A DNA stretch of 64,000 nucleotides from CAYORM01 sp964406375. Its GTDB lineage: Bacteria > Pseudomonadota > Alphaproteobacteria > DSM-16000 > Inquilinaceae. The notes under the pieces were generated by a model. That model had not been told where the DNA came from. It saw nothing but the letters and a program-made list of their open reading frames with translations, and ran no database searches. Shown here piece by piece: positions 51,898-59,483 of this stretch. The position numbers and the translations under genes are program-made. Each line of letters opens with the position of its first letter. The stretch's first letter is position 1. The stretch is taken from contig CAYORM010000003.1 of NCBI GenBank assembly GCA_964406375.1, positions 1 to 64,000 on the forward strand, written 5' to 3'.

Positions 51898-52863
51898 GTG
51901 ACCCGCTGCCTGATCGTCCAACCCATCCATCCGAGCGGGCCGGCACTTCTCGCCGCGTCGGGCATCGAGCCCGTCCACGCCCCCTCGCCCGACATGGCGA
52001 CGGTGGCGCGCCTGATCCCCGGCTGCGCCGCCGTCATCACCCGTGACGCCGGACTCTCGGCGGCAGCGATCAACGCGGCCGACGCGCTGCGCGTCATCGC
52101 GGTACATGGCACCGGCACCGATCCCGTGGATCTCGACCGGGCACGGGCGCGCGGCATTACGGTGATCAACACCCCGCTCGCCAATGTCCGTTCGGTTGCC
52201 GAGCATGCGATGGCGCTGCTTCTCGCCCTGGCCAAGCGCCTTGCCCAAGCGGATCGGGCGGTGCGGGCCGGAGAGTCGGATTTCCGCTACCGCGCCGCAC
52301 CGCTCGAACTCGACGGCGCGACGCTGGGGCTGGTGGGCTTCGGACGGACGGGCCAGGCCGCCGCGACCCTCGCCCGCGGCTTCGGCATGACGGTCACGGC
52401 CTTCTCGCCCCGCCGCCCCGATGCCGATTTCGCTGCAGCCGGCATCCGCCGCGCGCCCGACCTCAAGACCCTCCTCGCCGACAGCGACGCGGTCTCGCTT
52501 CACCTGCCGCTGACCGAGGAGACACGCGGGATCATCGACGCCGAGGCCTTCGCGGCGATGCGCCCCGGCGCCCTCTTCGTCAACACCAGCCGTGCCGGCG
52601 TCGTCGACGAGCCGGCGCTGATCGAGGCGCTGCGTTCGGGCCGTCTCGGCGGGGCTGGGCTCGACCTGTTCGCGCTGCATGGCGGCCGACCGGACCCGGC
52701 GCTCCTCGCGCAGGACCGTGTCATCCTGAGCCCGCACATCGCCGGCTCGACCGAAGCGGCGCTGCGCCGCGCCGCGGAGGGTGTGGTCGCGGGGATCCTC
52801 GACGTGCTCGCCGGCCGGATGCCGGCCCATCCCGTCATCCCGCCAGGACCGGCGGTCTCGTGA
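51898..52863 (+). CDS. D-isomer-specific 2-hydroxyacid dehydrogenase family protein
   Basis: A 321-residue NAD-dependent oxidoreductase. The Rossmann loop is LGLVGFGRTGQAAATLA, and the catalytic Arg is in NTSRAGVVDE. The catalytic His is in SPHIAGST. The position that normally holds the catalytic Glu (in DVFEEEP-like sequence) reads DLFALHGGRP, so Glu appears replaced by His; either activity or specificity may differ. It starts at GTG 51898 and overlaps the M20 gene by four bases. It opens the operon dehydrogenase-M20-M24, in which it may reduce or oxidise a 2-oxo or 2-hydroxy acid product. Confidence 0.85.
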   Translation: MTRCLIVQPIHPSGPALLAASGIEPVHAPSPDMATVARLIPGCAAVITRDAGLSAAAINAADALRVIAVHGTGTDPVDLDRARARGITVINTPLANVRSVAEHAMALLLALAKRLAQADRAVRAGESDFRYRAAPLELDGATLGLVGFGRTGQAAATLARGFGMTVTAFSPRRPDADFAAAGIRRAPDLKTLLADSDAVSLHLPLTEETRGIIDAEAFAAMRPGALFVNTSRAGVVDEPALIEALRSGRLGGAGLDLFALHGGRPDPALLAQDRVILSPHIAGSTEAALRRAAEGVVAGILDVLAGRMPAHPVIPPGPAVS

Positions 52864-54119
52864 AACCGCGGCCGATACCGGACCGGGCGCTCGCCGAGCG
52901 CCTGCTCGACACGCTCGCCACCGTCTCGGCAGCGCCGCCGGGCGTCCTGCGCGATGCCTATGGGCCCGGAGAATCGCGTGCCCATGCGATCATCCGCGAG
53001 GCGGCGCTGGCGCTCGGTCTTACATGCGAGACGGACGCCGCCGGCAATCTCTACATGCGCATGGATGGCGCCGCACCAGACCGTCCGGGCTGGATCGTCG
53101 GCTCCCATCTCGATTCGGTGCCGCATGGCGGCAATTTTGACGGGGCCGCCGGGGTGGTCGCCGGGCTCGCCTGTCTGGCCGGCCTGAAGGCGGCCGGCCT
53201 GACACCGCCACGCCCCGTCACGGTGATGGCGATCCGGGCCGAGGAGAGCACTTGGTTTCCGGCCTCCTATATCGGCAGCCTTGCCGCCTTCGGCCGGCTC
53301 GACCCCTCCATCCTCGATCTGCCGCGCGCGGATACCGGACGCAGCCTGCGGGATCACATGCGCGATGAGGGTTTCGATCCCGAGGCGGTCGCGGCGGGGG
53401 TGGCCCATCTCCGGCCCGAGGCGGTGCAGGGCTTCGTCGAGATCCATATCGAACAAGGACCGACGCTCGAGGCGGATGGCATCCCGGTCGGGCTCGTCTC
53501 CGGGATCGCCGGCAGCTTCCGCTACCGGCGCGCACGGGTGCACGGTGCCTACGGGCACTCCGGCGCGGTCGCCCGCCGCCATCGCCGCGATGCGGTTTTC
53601 GCCCTGGCCGACCTCGTCACCGCGATGGACGCGGAATGGGCCCGCCTCGATACTGCGGGGCAGGCCGCCACCATCACCTTCGGCGAGGTCGCGACCAATC
53701 TCGCGCTGCACGCCTTCAGCAAGGTGCCCGGCGAGGTTGCCTTCAGCCTCGATGTGCGCAGCGAGTCCGAAGCGCTGCTCCACCATCTCCACGACCGTCT
53801 GCTCGCGGCGGCCCGGGCGATCGAAACGGCCCGCGGCGTCGTCTTCGAGTTCGGCGCGCGCAGCGGCAGCACGCCTGCCCGGCTCGACCCCGATCTGCGG
53901 CAAAGGCTGGCCGCCATCGCAACGCGGCAGGCCGTCCCCCATCTGCAGATGCCGAGCGGCGCCGGACACGACGCCGCGGTTTTCGCCAATCTCGGGGTGC
54001 CGAGCGCGATGATCTTCGTGCGCAACCAGAACGGCAGTCACAACCCGCATGAGGCGATGCGCATTGACGATCTGATGGTGGCGACCGCGCTGTTGACCGC
54101 GCTGGTGGCCGAGGAATGA
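52860..54119 (+). CDS. M20 family Zn-dependent amidohydrolase (N-carbamoyl-amino-acid hydrolase/allantoate amidohydrolase type)
   Basis: A 419-residue hydantoinase/carbamoylase-family enzyme. Metal ligands are readable in VGSHLDSVPHGGNFDGAAG (His, Asp), RAEESTWFP (Glu pair), EIHIEQGP (His) and QNGSHNPHEAM (distal His). A dimerisation lid domain lies between about 210 and 320. It should hydrolyse a ureido or amide group from an amino-acid-like compound. It starts at GTG 52860 inside the end of the dehydrogenase gene. Pairing with the M24-like protein and 5-oxoprolinase genes nearby points to ring-opened cyclic amides, but the exact substrate is unknown. Confidence 0.88.
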   Translation: MKPRPIPDRALAERLLDTLATVSAAPPGVLRDAYGPGESRAHAIIREAALALGLTCETDAAGNLYMRMDGAAPDRPGWIVGSHLDSVPHGGNFDGAAGVVAGLACLAGLKAAGLTPPRPVTVMAIRAEESTWFPASYIGSLAAFGRLDPSILDLPRADTGRSLRDHMRDEGFDPEAVAAGVAHLRPEAVQGFVEIHIEQGPTLEADGIPVGLVSGIAGSFRYRRARVHGAYGHSGAVARRHRRDAVFALADLVTAMDAEWARLDTAGQAATITFGEVATNLALHAFSKVPGEVAFSLDVRSESEALLHHLHDRLLAAARAIETARGVVFEFGARSGSTPARLDPDLRQRLAAIATRQAVPHLQMPSGAGHDAAVFANLGVPSAMIFVRNQNGSHNPHEAMRIDDLMVATALLTALVAEE

Positions 54120-54143
54120 AGCCGATGACGGGGTGCGCGCAGC

Positions 54144-55376
54144 ATGAGCACGGCTGATGGCGGGGATGTCGAGAAGATGGGTGTAGAGATTGCGGCACGC
54201 GCTGCCGACGGCCGTCCGGTCCGCCTGCGCTTTGCGGAGGCAGAGCATCGCGACCGCATAGCGCGGGCGCGCCAGCGCCTGCGCGAGAAGGGGCTCTCGG
54301 CCCTCCTGATCTTCGCGCAGGAGAGCCATTACTACCTCACCGGCTTCGACACGACCGGTTACGTCTATTTCCAGTGCGGAGTCCTGACCGCGGATGACGG
54401 CCCGCTGGTGCTGCTGACCCGGCGGCCGGATCAATCGCAGGCGCTCGACACCTCCCTCTACGACCATATCCACATCTGGCTGAACGCCGAGGATGCCAAT
54501 CCCGCCCGCCAGCTCCGGGCCATCCTCGAAGAGCTGGGGCTCGCGGGCGAGCGCATCGGCATCGAGCTCGCGACCTACGGTCTCACGGGGGCGAACCATG
54601 CGCTGGTCGAGCGGGAGGTCGGTCCCGTCTGCACCCTCGTCGACGCCTCGGATGTGGTGCGGGGCCTTCGGCTGCTGAAATCGCCGGCCGAACTCGCCCA
54701 TGTCAGGCGTGCCGCCGCCCTCGCGGATGACGCCCTGATGGCGATGGTCGAGGAAGCCCGGCCGGGCATCCCCGACAGCCTCGTCACCGCCGCGTGCATC
54801 CGCGCGATGCTGGCGGGTGGCGGCGACATGCCGCCGGGCGACCCGCTGGTCAATTCCGGCCCGCGCGCAGTCTATGGCCGCGGCCTCAGCGTGCCCCGCC
54901 TGATCGAGCAGCAGGACCAGCTCGTGGTCGAGCATGCGGCGTCCTTCTGCCGCTACACAGCCTGTCTCGAAGCAACGATCGTGGTCGGCCGCCCGTCGGA
55001 TCGGCAGCGATCCATGTTCGACGTCGCCGCCGACGCGCTCGCCCAGGTGCTCGACGCGGCCCGGCCGGGGACGACGATCGGCACACTCGACGACATCCAC
55101 CGCCGGGTACTGGACGCGGCCGGCTATGAGAAGGCGCGGTTCTCCGCCTGCGGCTACTCGCTCGGGGCGACCTTCCGCCCGACTTGGATGGACCCGCCGC
55201 CGATGCTCTACTCCGGCAATCCGATGCCGATCCAACCGGGGATGGTGCTGTTCTGCCACATCGTGATCGGCGACCGTGACAGTGGTCTCGCCGCGGCGGT
55301 CGGCACCACCTTCCATATCGGCGAGACCGGGGCCGAGAATCTCAGCCGGCTGCCGGTCGAACTCTACGTCAAATAG
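54144..55376 (+). CDS. M24-like (creatinase-fold) protein without metal ligands
   Basis: A 410-residue pita-bread-fold protein with a creatinase N-domain (about 30-175) and M24 domain (about 180-405). Compared with the canonical M24 protein at 11285, the five metal ligand positions read E263, C274, Y338, H372 and E394, so at least four are changed. Creatinase and the ectoine hydrolase DoeA/EutD group also work without metal, and the segments CGYSLGATFRPTWMDPPP and YSGNPMPIQPGMVLF resemble that group. It may therefore hydrolyse a small cyclic or guanidino-type amide. An in-frame ATG at 54177 is an alternative start. A close relative is at 63543. Confidence 0.83.
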   Translation: MSTADGGDVEKMGVEIAARAADGRPVRLRFAEAEHRDRIARARQRLREKGLSALLIFAQESHYYLTGFDTTGYVYFQCGVLTADDGPLVLLTRRPDQSQALDTSLYDHIHIWLNAEDANPARQLRAILEELGLAGERIGIELATYGLTGANHALVEREVGPVCTLVDASDVVRGLRLLKSPAELAHVRRAAALADDALMAMVEEARPGIPDSLVTAACIRAMLAGGGDMPPGDPLVNSGPRAVYGRGLSVPRLIEQQDQLVVEHAASFCRYTACLEATIVVGRPSDRQRSMFDVAADALAQVLDAARPGTTIGTLDDIHRRVLDAAGYEKARFSACGYSLGATFRPTWMDPPPMLYSGNPMPIQPGMVLFCHIVIGDRDSGLAAAVGTTFHIGETGAENLSRLPVELYVK

Positions 55377-55402
55377 CGACGAGGCAACTGTCGGGACTGT
55401 CT

Positions 55403-55430
55403 GCCGGCCCGCTGCGCAACGCGGGCCGGC
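55403..55430. terminator. hairpin between convergent M24-like and gntR genes
   Basis: A perfect ten-base stem GCCGGCCCGC (55403-55412), eight-base loop, GCGGGCCGGC (55421-55430) lies exactly between the convergent stops. It lacks a U-run on either strand. Confidence 0.45.
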
Positions 55431-56078
55431 TCACTCGCCGCGCGGCGGGCCGCCGATGCCGCTGATCCATTCGATGATGCTGTTGCGGACATTCTCGAGA
55501 TGGGTATCGATCGCGGCCCGCGCCGCCGCCGCGTCGCCGGCCACCAGGGCGGCGAGGATGGCGGCATGTTCCGCGATCACCGGCTCGCCGCGCGCCGGGA
55601 TGCGCGCGACGTCGAACATCGCCGTCTTCTTCCGGAGCTGCAGCACCATCGATGCCAGCACATCATTGCCGGCATAGCGCAGGATCGTGCCGTGGAGATC
55701 CTCGTCGAAGCTGCGGTCGCTGAGCCCTCGCGTCCGTGTCGCCGCGAGCCCGGCCTCGAGCCGCTCGAGTTCGGCTGCAGGAATGCGGCCGCAGGCGAGG
55801 CCGACGGCCTCCGTCTCGAGCAGCTTGCGCACATGCAGGATCTCGAAGAAGTCGCGCACCGTGATGGTACGCACGATCGACAGCCGGTCCTGCCGGATGA
55901 TCAGCCCCTCGCTCTCCAGCCGGCTCAGCGCGTCGCGTACCGGGGTGCGCGACAGCTTGAGCTCGTCCGCGAGACGGCGCTCCTGCAGGCGCGCCCCGCC
56001 GGGCAGCGTGCCGTCGAGGATCATCCCGAGGATCGCCTCATAGGCGACCTCGGTCAGCGACTGCCCTTCCGGCTTCAT
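55431..56078 (-). CDS. GntR family regulator with FCD domain
   Basis: A 215-residue regulator. The winged helix spans about residues 5-70 (LQERRLADELKLSRTPVRDALSRLESEG as consecutive helices) and the FCD domain about 80-205, with ligand-binding residues in DEDLHGTILRYAGND and EHAAILAALVAGDAAAARAAIDTHL. Its start overlaps the pxpA stop by four bases, so it is transcribed with pxpA. The operator-like elements at 51848 and 56910 flank its regulon candidates; GntR-FCD proteins typically bind TGGT-N2-ACCA-like sites, and TGGTGTACCA is present at 56931-56940. Confidence 0.9.
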   Translation of the reverse strand: MKPEGQSLTEVAYEAILGMILDGTLPGGARLQERRLADELKLSRTPVRDALSRLESEGLIIRQDRLSIVRTITVRDFFEILHVRKLLETEAVGLACGRIPAAELERLEAGLAATRTRGLSDRSFDEDLHGTILRYAGNDVLASMVLQLRKKTAMFDVARIPARGEPVIAEHAAILAALVAGDAAAARAAIDTHLENVRNSIIEWISGIGGPPRGE

Positions 56079-56878
56079 GGTGCATCTCCCCGATGGGCAA
56101 GGACCTCGGCCATCGGCCGCGGCGCGAAGCCGCGCGCCTCTAGCGCCGCGCGTAGCGCCCGGGCGAGCGCGACTGCCCCGGGAGTGTCTCCATGAACGCA
56201 GATGCTGTCGATCCGCGCCGGAATGCGCCGGCCCGACAGGCAGCGGATCGCCCCCTCCTCCAGCATGCCGATCGCATGCGCGACCACCGCCTCCGGCTCG
56301 TGCAGCACGGCGCCCGGAAGGCTGCGGGACACAAGGTTCCCGTTATCGGCATAGGCCCGGTCGGCATAGATCTCGCGGATCATCGGAAGGCCCTCGGCGG
56401 CACCCGCGCGCTCCGTCTCCATCCCCGGCATCACGACGAAGATGAGATCGCGGCCGACAAGCCGGCTCGCCGCGCGGATGGCCCGGGCAACGGCACGCGC
56501 CAGCTCGGGCTCCTCCGCCGCCATGTTGCCGAGCGCCCCATGCGTCTTGACATGGGCGACCGTCCGACCTTCGGCGGCGGCCAATGCCATCAGCGCACCG
56601 ATCTGATAGACGATCTGCTTCTCGATGTCGGAGGGGCGCTCCCCGCGGATGGCACGGCGGCCGAAGCCGTAGAGGTCGAAGAAGCCCGGATGGGCACCGA
56701 TGCCGACGCCGTTCGCGGCCGCCTCGGTCAGCGTCCGGTGCATCACCAGCGGGTCGCCGGCATGGAAGCCGCAGGCGATGTTGGCGGAGGTGACGATACG
56801 CAGCATCGCGGCATCGTCACCCATCATGTAGGCGCCGAAGCCTTCGCCCATGTCGCAATTGAGGTCGATCGGCCGCAC
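56075..56878 (-). CDS. pxpA: 5-oxoprolinase subunit A (LamB/YcsF family)
   Basis: Subunit of the ATP-dependent prokaryotic 5-oxoprolinase that opens 5-oxoproline to glutamate. The 267-residue protein starts with the hallmark IDLNCDMGEGFGAYMMGDD and continues ANIACGFHAGDPLVMHRTL, GIGAHPGFFD, VKTHGALGNM and ICVHGDTPGA, all typical of the LamB/YcsF barrel. It is divergent from pxpB with 120 bases between starts, while in E. coli pxpA follows pxpBC. It shares a transcript with the GntR gene. Confidence 0.92.
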   Translation of the reverse strand: MRPIDLNCDMGEGFGAYMMGDDAAMLRIVTSANIACGFHAGDPLVMHRTLTEAAANGVGIGAHPGFFDLYGFGRRAIRGERPSDIEKQIVYQIGALMALAAAEGRTVAHVKTHGALGNMAAEEPELARAVARAIRAASRLVGRDLIFVVMPGMETERAGAAEGLPMIREIYADRAYADNGNLVSRSLPGAVLHEPEAVVAHAIGMLEEGAIRCLSGRRIPARIDSICVHGDTPGAVALARALRAALEARGFAPRPMAEVLAHRGDAP

Positions 56879-56909
56879 CGTGAGTCCTCTGCATCAGGTC
56901 GGGAGCGCA

Positions 56910-56941
56910 GGATACCATATGGAACTCGACTGGTGTACCAA
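56910..56941. promoter_or_regulatory. operator-like element between pxpA and pxpB
   Basis: Contains CCATATGG (56915-56922) and TGGTGTACCA (56931-56940), the latter a TGGT-N2-ACCA palindrome typical of GntR-FCD operators. Read on the minus strand, 32 bases align without gaps to 51848-51879 with 20 identities, sharing TTGGTA, CCA, AGTTC and TCC at the same spacing. It is probably the binding site of the neighbouring GntR protein. Confidence 0.55.
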
Positions 56942-56998
56942 AGCGCCGGCGAGGAATGCGGGGATGGAATGAGGGACGAGGAGCAAGGCGGGAGCGGC

Positions 56999-57748
56999 AT
57001 GCCGCTCCGCTTCCTGGACGCAGGCGACCGGGCGCTGGTGGTGGAGCTTGGCGACACCATCGACGCGGCGATCAACGAGAGCGTGATCGCACTCGACGAT
57101 CGCCTGCAGGACTCGGGCCTCGCGGGTATCGTCGAGACGATCCCGACCTATCGTTCGCTGCTGGTGCAGTTCGATCCCGCGCTGCTGCCGCGCGCCGCGC
57201 TGAAGGCGCATATCATCGGCCTGTGGCCACCGCCGCCGCGCCCCGTGGCACGGCTGCGGCTGTGGACCGTACCGGTCTGCTATGGCGGCCCCCATGGCGA
57301 GGATCTGCCCGCCGTGGCGGCGCGGCACGGTCTGACCGAGGCGGACGTCGTGGCGCTTCATTCCGGGGCCACCTACCGCGTCTACATGATCGGCTTCGCG
57401 CCGGGCTTCACCTATCTCGGCGGCGGCCCGCCGGCACTGTTCACCGACCGGCGCACCGATCCGCGGCCGAAGACACCCGCCGGAACGATCTCGATCGGCG
57501 GACGTCAGGCCGCGATCTCGCCGCCGCTCGAACTGCCCAGCGGCTGGCACCTGCTCGGCCGAACGCCGGTGCGCAGCTACGATCCCGAACGCGGCGGCCG
57601 AGTCTTCCTGTTCGCTCCGGGGGACCGGGTGCGCTTCGTGCCGATCTCCGCCGACGATTTCGAGGCGCTGTCGCATCGTGCCGAAGCGGGAGAGATCGTC
57701 GCCGAATGCGTCGAGGGGGCCGACATCGTGGTGGACGCCGATGGCTGA
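56999..57748 (+). CDS. pxpB: 5-oxoprolinase subunit B (KipI/PxpB family)
   Basis: A 249-residue CT_C_D-domain protein forming the 5-oxoprolinase with PxpA and PxpC. The signatures are RFLDAGDRALVVELGD, IPTYRSLLVQFDP, VPVCYGGPHGEDL, YMIGFAPGFTYLGG, PAGTISIGGRQAAISP and SGWHLLGRTP, the latter three lining the nucleotide or substrate pocket. ATG 56999 follows GGGAG and starts right before the conserved block; an in-frame ATG at 56969 would add ten residues. It overlaps pxpC by eight bases. In Bacillus the relative KipI inhibits sporulation kinase A, but the paired pxp genes make the metabolic role far more likely here. Confidence 0.9.
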   Translation: MPLRFLDAGDRALVVELGDTIDAAINESVIALDDRLQDSGLAGIVETIPTYRSLLVQFDPALLPRAALKAHIIGLWPPPPRPVARLRLWTVPVCYGGPHGEDLPAVAARHGLTEADVVALHSGATYRVYMIGFAPGFTYLGGGPPALFTDRRTDPRPKTPAGTISIGGRQAAISPPLELPSGWHLLGRTPVRSYDPERGGRVFLFAPGDRVRFVPISADDFEALSHRAEAGEIVAECVEGADIVVDADG

Positions 57749-58766
57749 CGGCCTTCTCGTGATCACCCCCGGCCTGCACGACACGGTGCAGGATGCCGGG
57801 CGGACGGGCAGCCAGCGTTTCGGTGTCTCGGTCGCCGGTGCGGTGGATGCGGTCTCCCACCGCATTGCGAACCTTCTCGTGGGCAACCCGCCCGAGGCGG
57901 CGACGCTCGAATGCACGATGAGCGGCGGCGTCTTCGAGGTCGAAGCCGATCGCTGCCGGATCGCCCTCGCCGGCGCCGACATGCCCATCGAGGTCGCGGG
58001 GCGACGCCTCATCCCCTATGCCGCGCATGTGCTGCGGCGCGGCGACCGGCTGCGCATCGGTACGGCGAAGACGGGCCTGCGCGCCTATCTCGCCGTCGCC
58101 GGTGGGATCGACGTGCCGCCCGTTCTCGGCAGCCGTTCCACCCAGACGCGGGCGCGGCTCGGCGGCATCGAGGGCCGCGCGCTGCGGGCCGGCGACCGCC
58201 TGCCGATCGGTGTGGCGGGACCCGCCCCCCTTCTCGCCCTTCCTGAGGCGGCGTGGCCGCGCTTCGACGGGCCCGTCCGGGTGCTGCCGGGCCCGCAGGC
58301 CGATGCCTTCACGGCGGCGGGAATGGAGACCTTCCTGTCCGCCACCTACACGGTGTCGGTCCGGTCCGACCGCATGGCGTGCCAGCTCGACGGCCCGGCG
58401 ATCGAGCATGCGGACGGCTTCAACATCGTGTCAGACGGGATCGTCAATGGCAGCATCCAGGTACCGGGCCACGGACGGCCGATCGTGCTGCTGGCCGACC
58501 GGCAGACGACGGGCGGCTATCCGAAGATCGCGACGGTACTGACCGCCGATCTGCCGAAGCTGGCGCAGCGCCGCCCGGGCGACAGCGTGACCTTCACCGC
58601 GGTGGACGCGGCCGAGGCCGAGGCTGCCTATCTCGCCTTCCACCGCGATCAGGCCGCCTGGGCGGACCGGCTCGTCGAACTCGCCGAGGGTGGCGGTGCG
58701 GCCGATCTCGCCGACCGGCTGCACCACGTCAATCTGATCAGCGGCGTTGTCTCGGCGACCGCCTGA
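57741..58766 (+). CDS. pxpC: 5-oxoprolinase subunit C (KipA/PxpC, biotin-dependent-carboxyltransferase-like)
   Basis: A 341-residue CT_A_B-domain protein, third subunit of 5-oxoprolinase. Family blocks are ITPGLHDTVQDAGRTG, GAVDAVSHRIANLLVGN, TLECTMSGG, IALAGADMPIEVAG, AYLAVAGGID, VLGSRSTQTRARLGG and QVPGHGRPIVLLADRQTTGGYPKIA (as separate segments). It starts at ATG 57741 within the end of pxpB. With PxpA on the opposite strand, the complete enzyme is encoded within 2.7 kb. It is convergent with the glutamine amidotransferase gene. Confidence 0.92.
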   Translation: MADGLLVITPGLHDTVQDAGRTGSQRFGVSVAGAVDAVSHRIANLLVGNPPEAATLECTMSGGVFEVEADRCRIALAGADMPIEVAGRRLIPYAAHVLRRGDRLRIGTAKTGLRAYLAVAGGIDVPPVLGSRSTQTRARLGGIEGRALRAGDRLPIGVAGPAPLLALPEAAWPRFDGPVRVLPGPQADAFTAAGMETFLSATYTVSVRSDRMACQLDGPAIEHADGFNIVSDGIVNGSIQVPGHGRPIVLLADRQTTGGYPKIATVLTADLPKLAQRRPGDSVTFTAVDAAEAEAAYLAFHRDQAAWADRLVELAEGGGAADLADRLHHVNLISGVVSATA

Positions 58767-58775
58767 GCTGGCGCA

Positions 58776-59483
58776 TCACAGGCACAGCGCGGCGAAGCGG
58801 CGCAACAGGTCGCGGGCGATCGGCGTGTCGGGCGGATCGCGCATCAATGCGTCGACATCCGCGCCGTCCCGCTCCAGAACGCTGCGCCTGCTCTCGAACC
58901 AGGCCCGCGCCGTCTCCGGATCGAGCTCGGGATGGCCCTGCACGCCCCAGACCGGCCGGTCACGCCAGCGCCAGACATGGTTGGGGCAGGCCGCACTCGT
59001 GGCGAGGATCGTCATGTCGCGATGATCGTGACGGACCTCGTCATTGTGCCAGACGAACATCGGCAGCCGATCGGCGCCCGCCTCGCGAAGGCCGGCGCCG
59101 AGCGGATCGGCCGCCATCGCCGGGGTGGGGACGAGATCCTCGAAGCCGACTTCGCAGCGCGGCCGGCGGAACACGGTTTCCAGGCCGCACAGGGCGGCGG
59201 CGAGGAGCTGGCTGCCGAGGCAGATGCCGAACATCGGCAGGCCGAGCGCCGCCGCTTCGACGATCAGCGCCCGCTCCCGCGCGATGAAATCCACCGGGTC
59301 GAGCGCGCCGTTGGGCCCGCCCGACAGGCAGATGCCGCCATAGGCCGAAAGATCCGTGGGGAAGTCGCCGCCATAGGCCCAGCGGCGCTCGACGCTGCGG
59401 CCCGCTGCCTCGATCAGCGCGCCCGGATCGGTGGGTGCGGGAAGGTCGGGTGTGTTCTGAAGCAGCAGGACCGGCCGCGTCAC
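58776..59483 (-). CDS. class I glutamine amidotransferase-like protein
   Basis: A 235-residue GATase-1 domain protein. The nucleophile Cys88 is in FGICLGSQLLAAA, and the His/Glu pair is in VQGHPELDPE, so the catalytic triad is complete. It has no synthetase domain. It resembles stand-alone GATases such as PuuD/GuaA-type amidases that hydrolyse gamma-glutamyl or glutamine-like amides. Its start overlaps the DapA-like stop by four bases, so it closes a minus-strand operon that runs from beyond 64000. A gamma-glutamyl substrate would fit the nearby 5-oxoprolinase but this is conjecture. Confidence 0.85.
   Translation of the reverse strand: MTRPVLLLQNTPDLPAPTDPGALIEAAGRSVERRWAYGGDFPTDLSAYGGICLSGGPNGALDPVDFIARERALIVEAAALGLPMFGICLGSQLLAAALCGLETVFRRPRCEVGFEDLVPTPAMAADPLGAGLREAGADRLPMFVWHNDEVRHDHRDMTILATSAACPNHVWRWRDRPVWGVQGHPELDPETARAWFESRRSVLERDGADVDALMRDPPDTPIARDLLRRFAALCL

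Noticed and set aside
56999..57748. KipI-type kinase inhibitor role for PxpB
   Set aside because: No sporulation context; pxpA and pxpC are adjacent, so the 5-oxoprolinase role is far more likely.
50898..58766. imuB or dnaE2 following imuA
   Set aside because: No Y-family polymerase or DnaE-type motifs occur in any frame downstream; the genes are metabolic.
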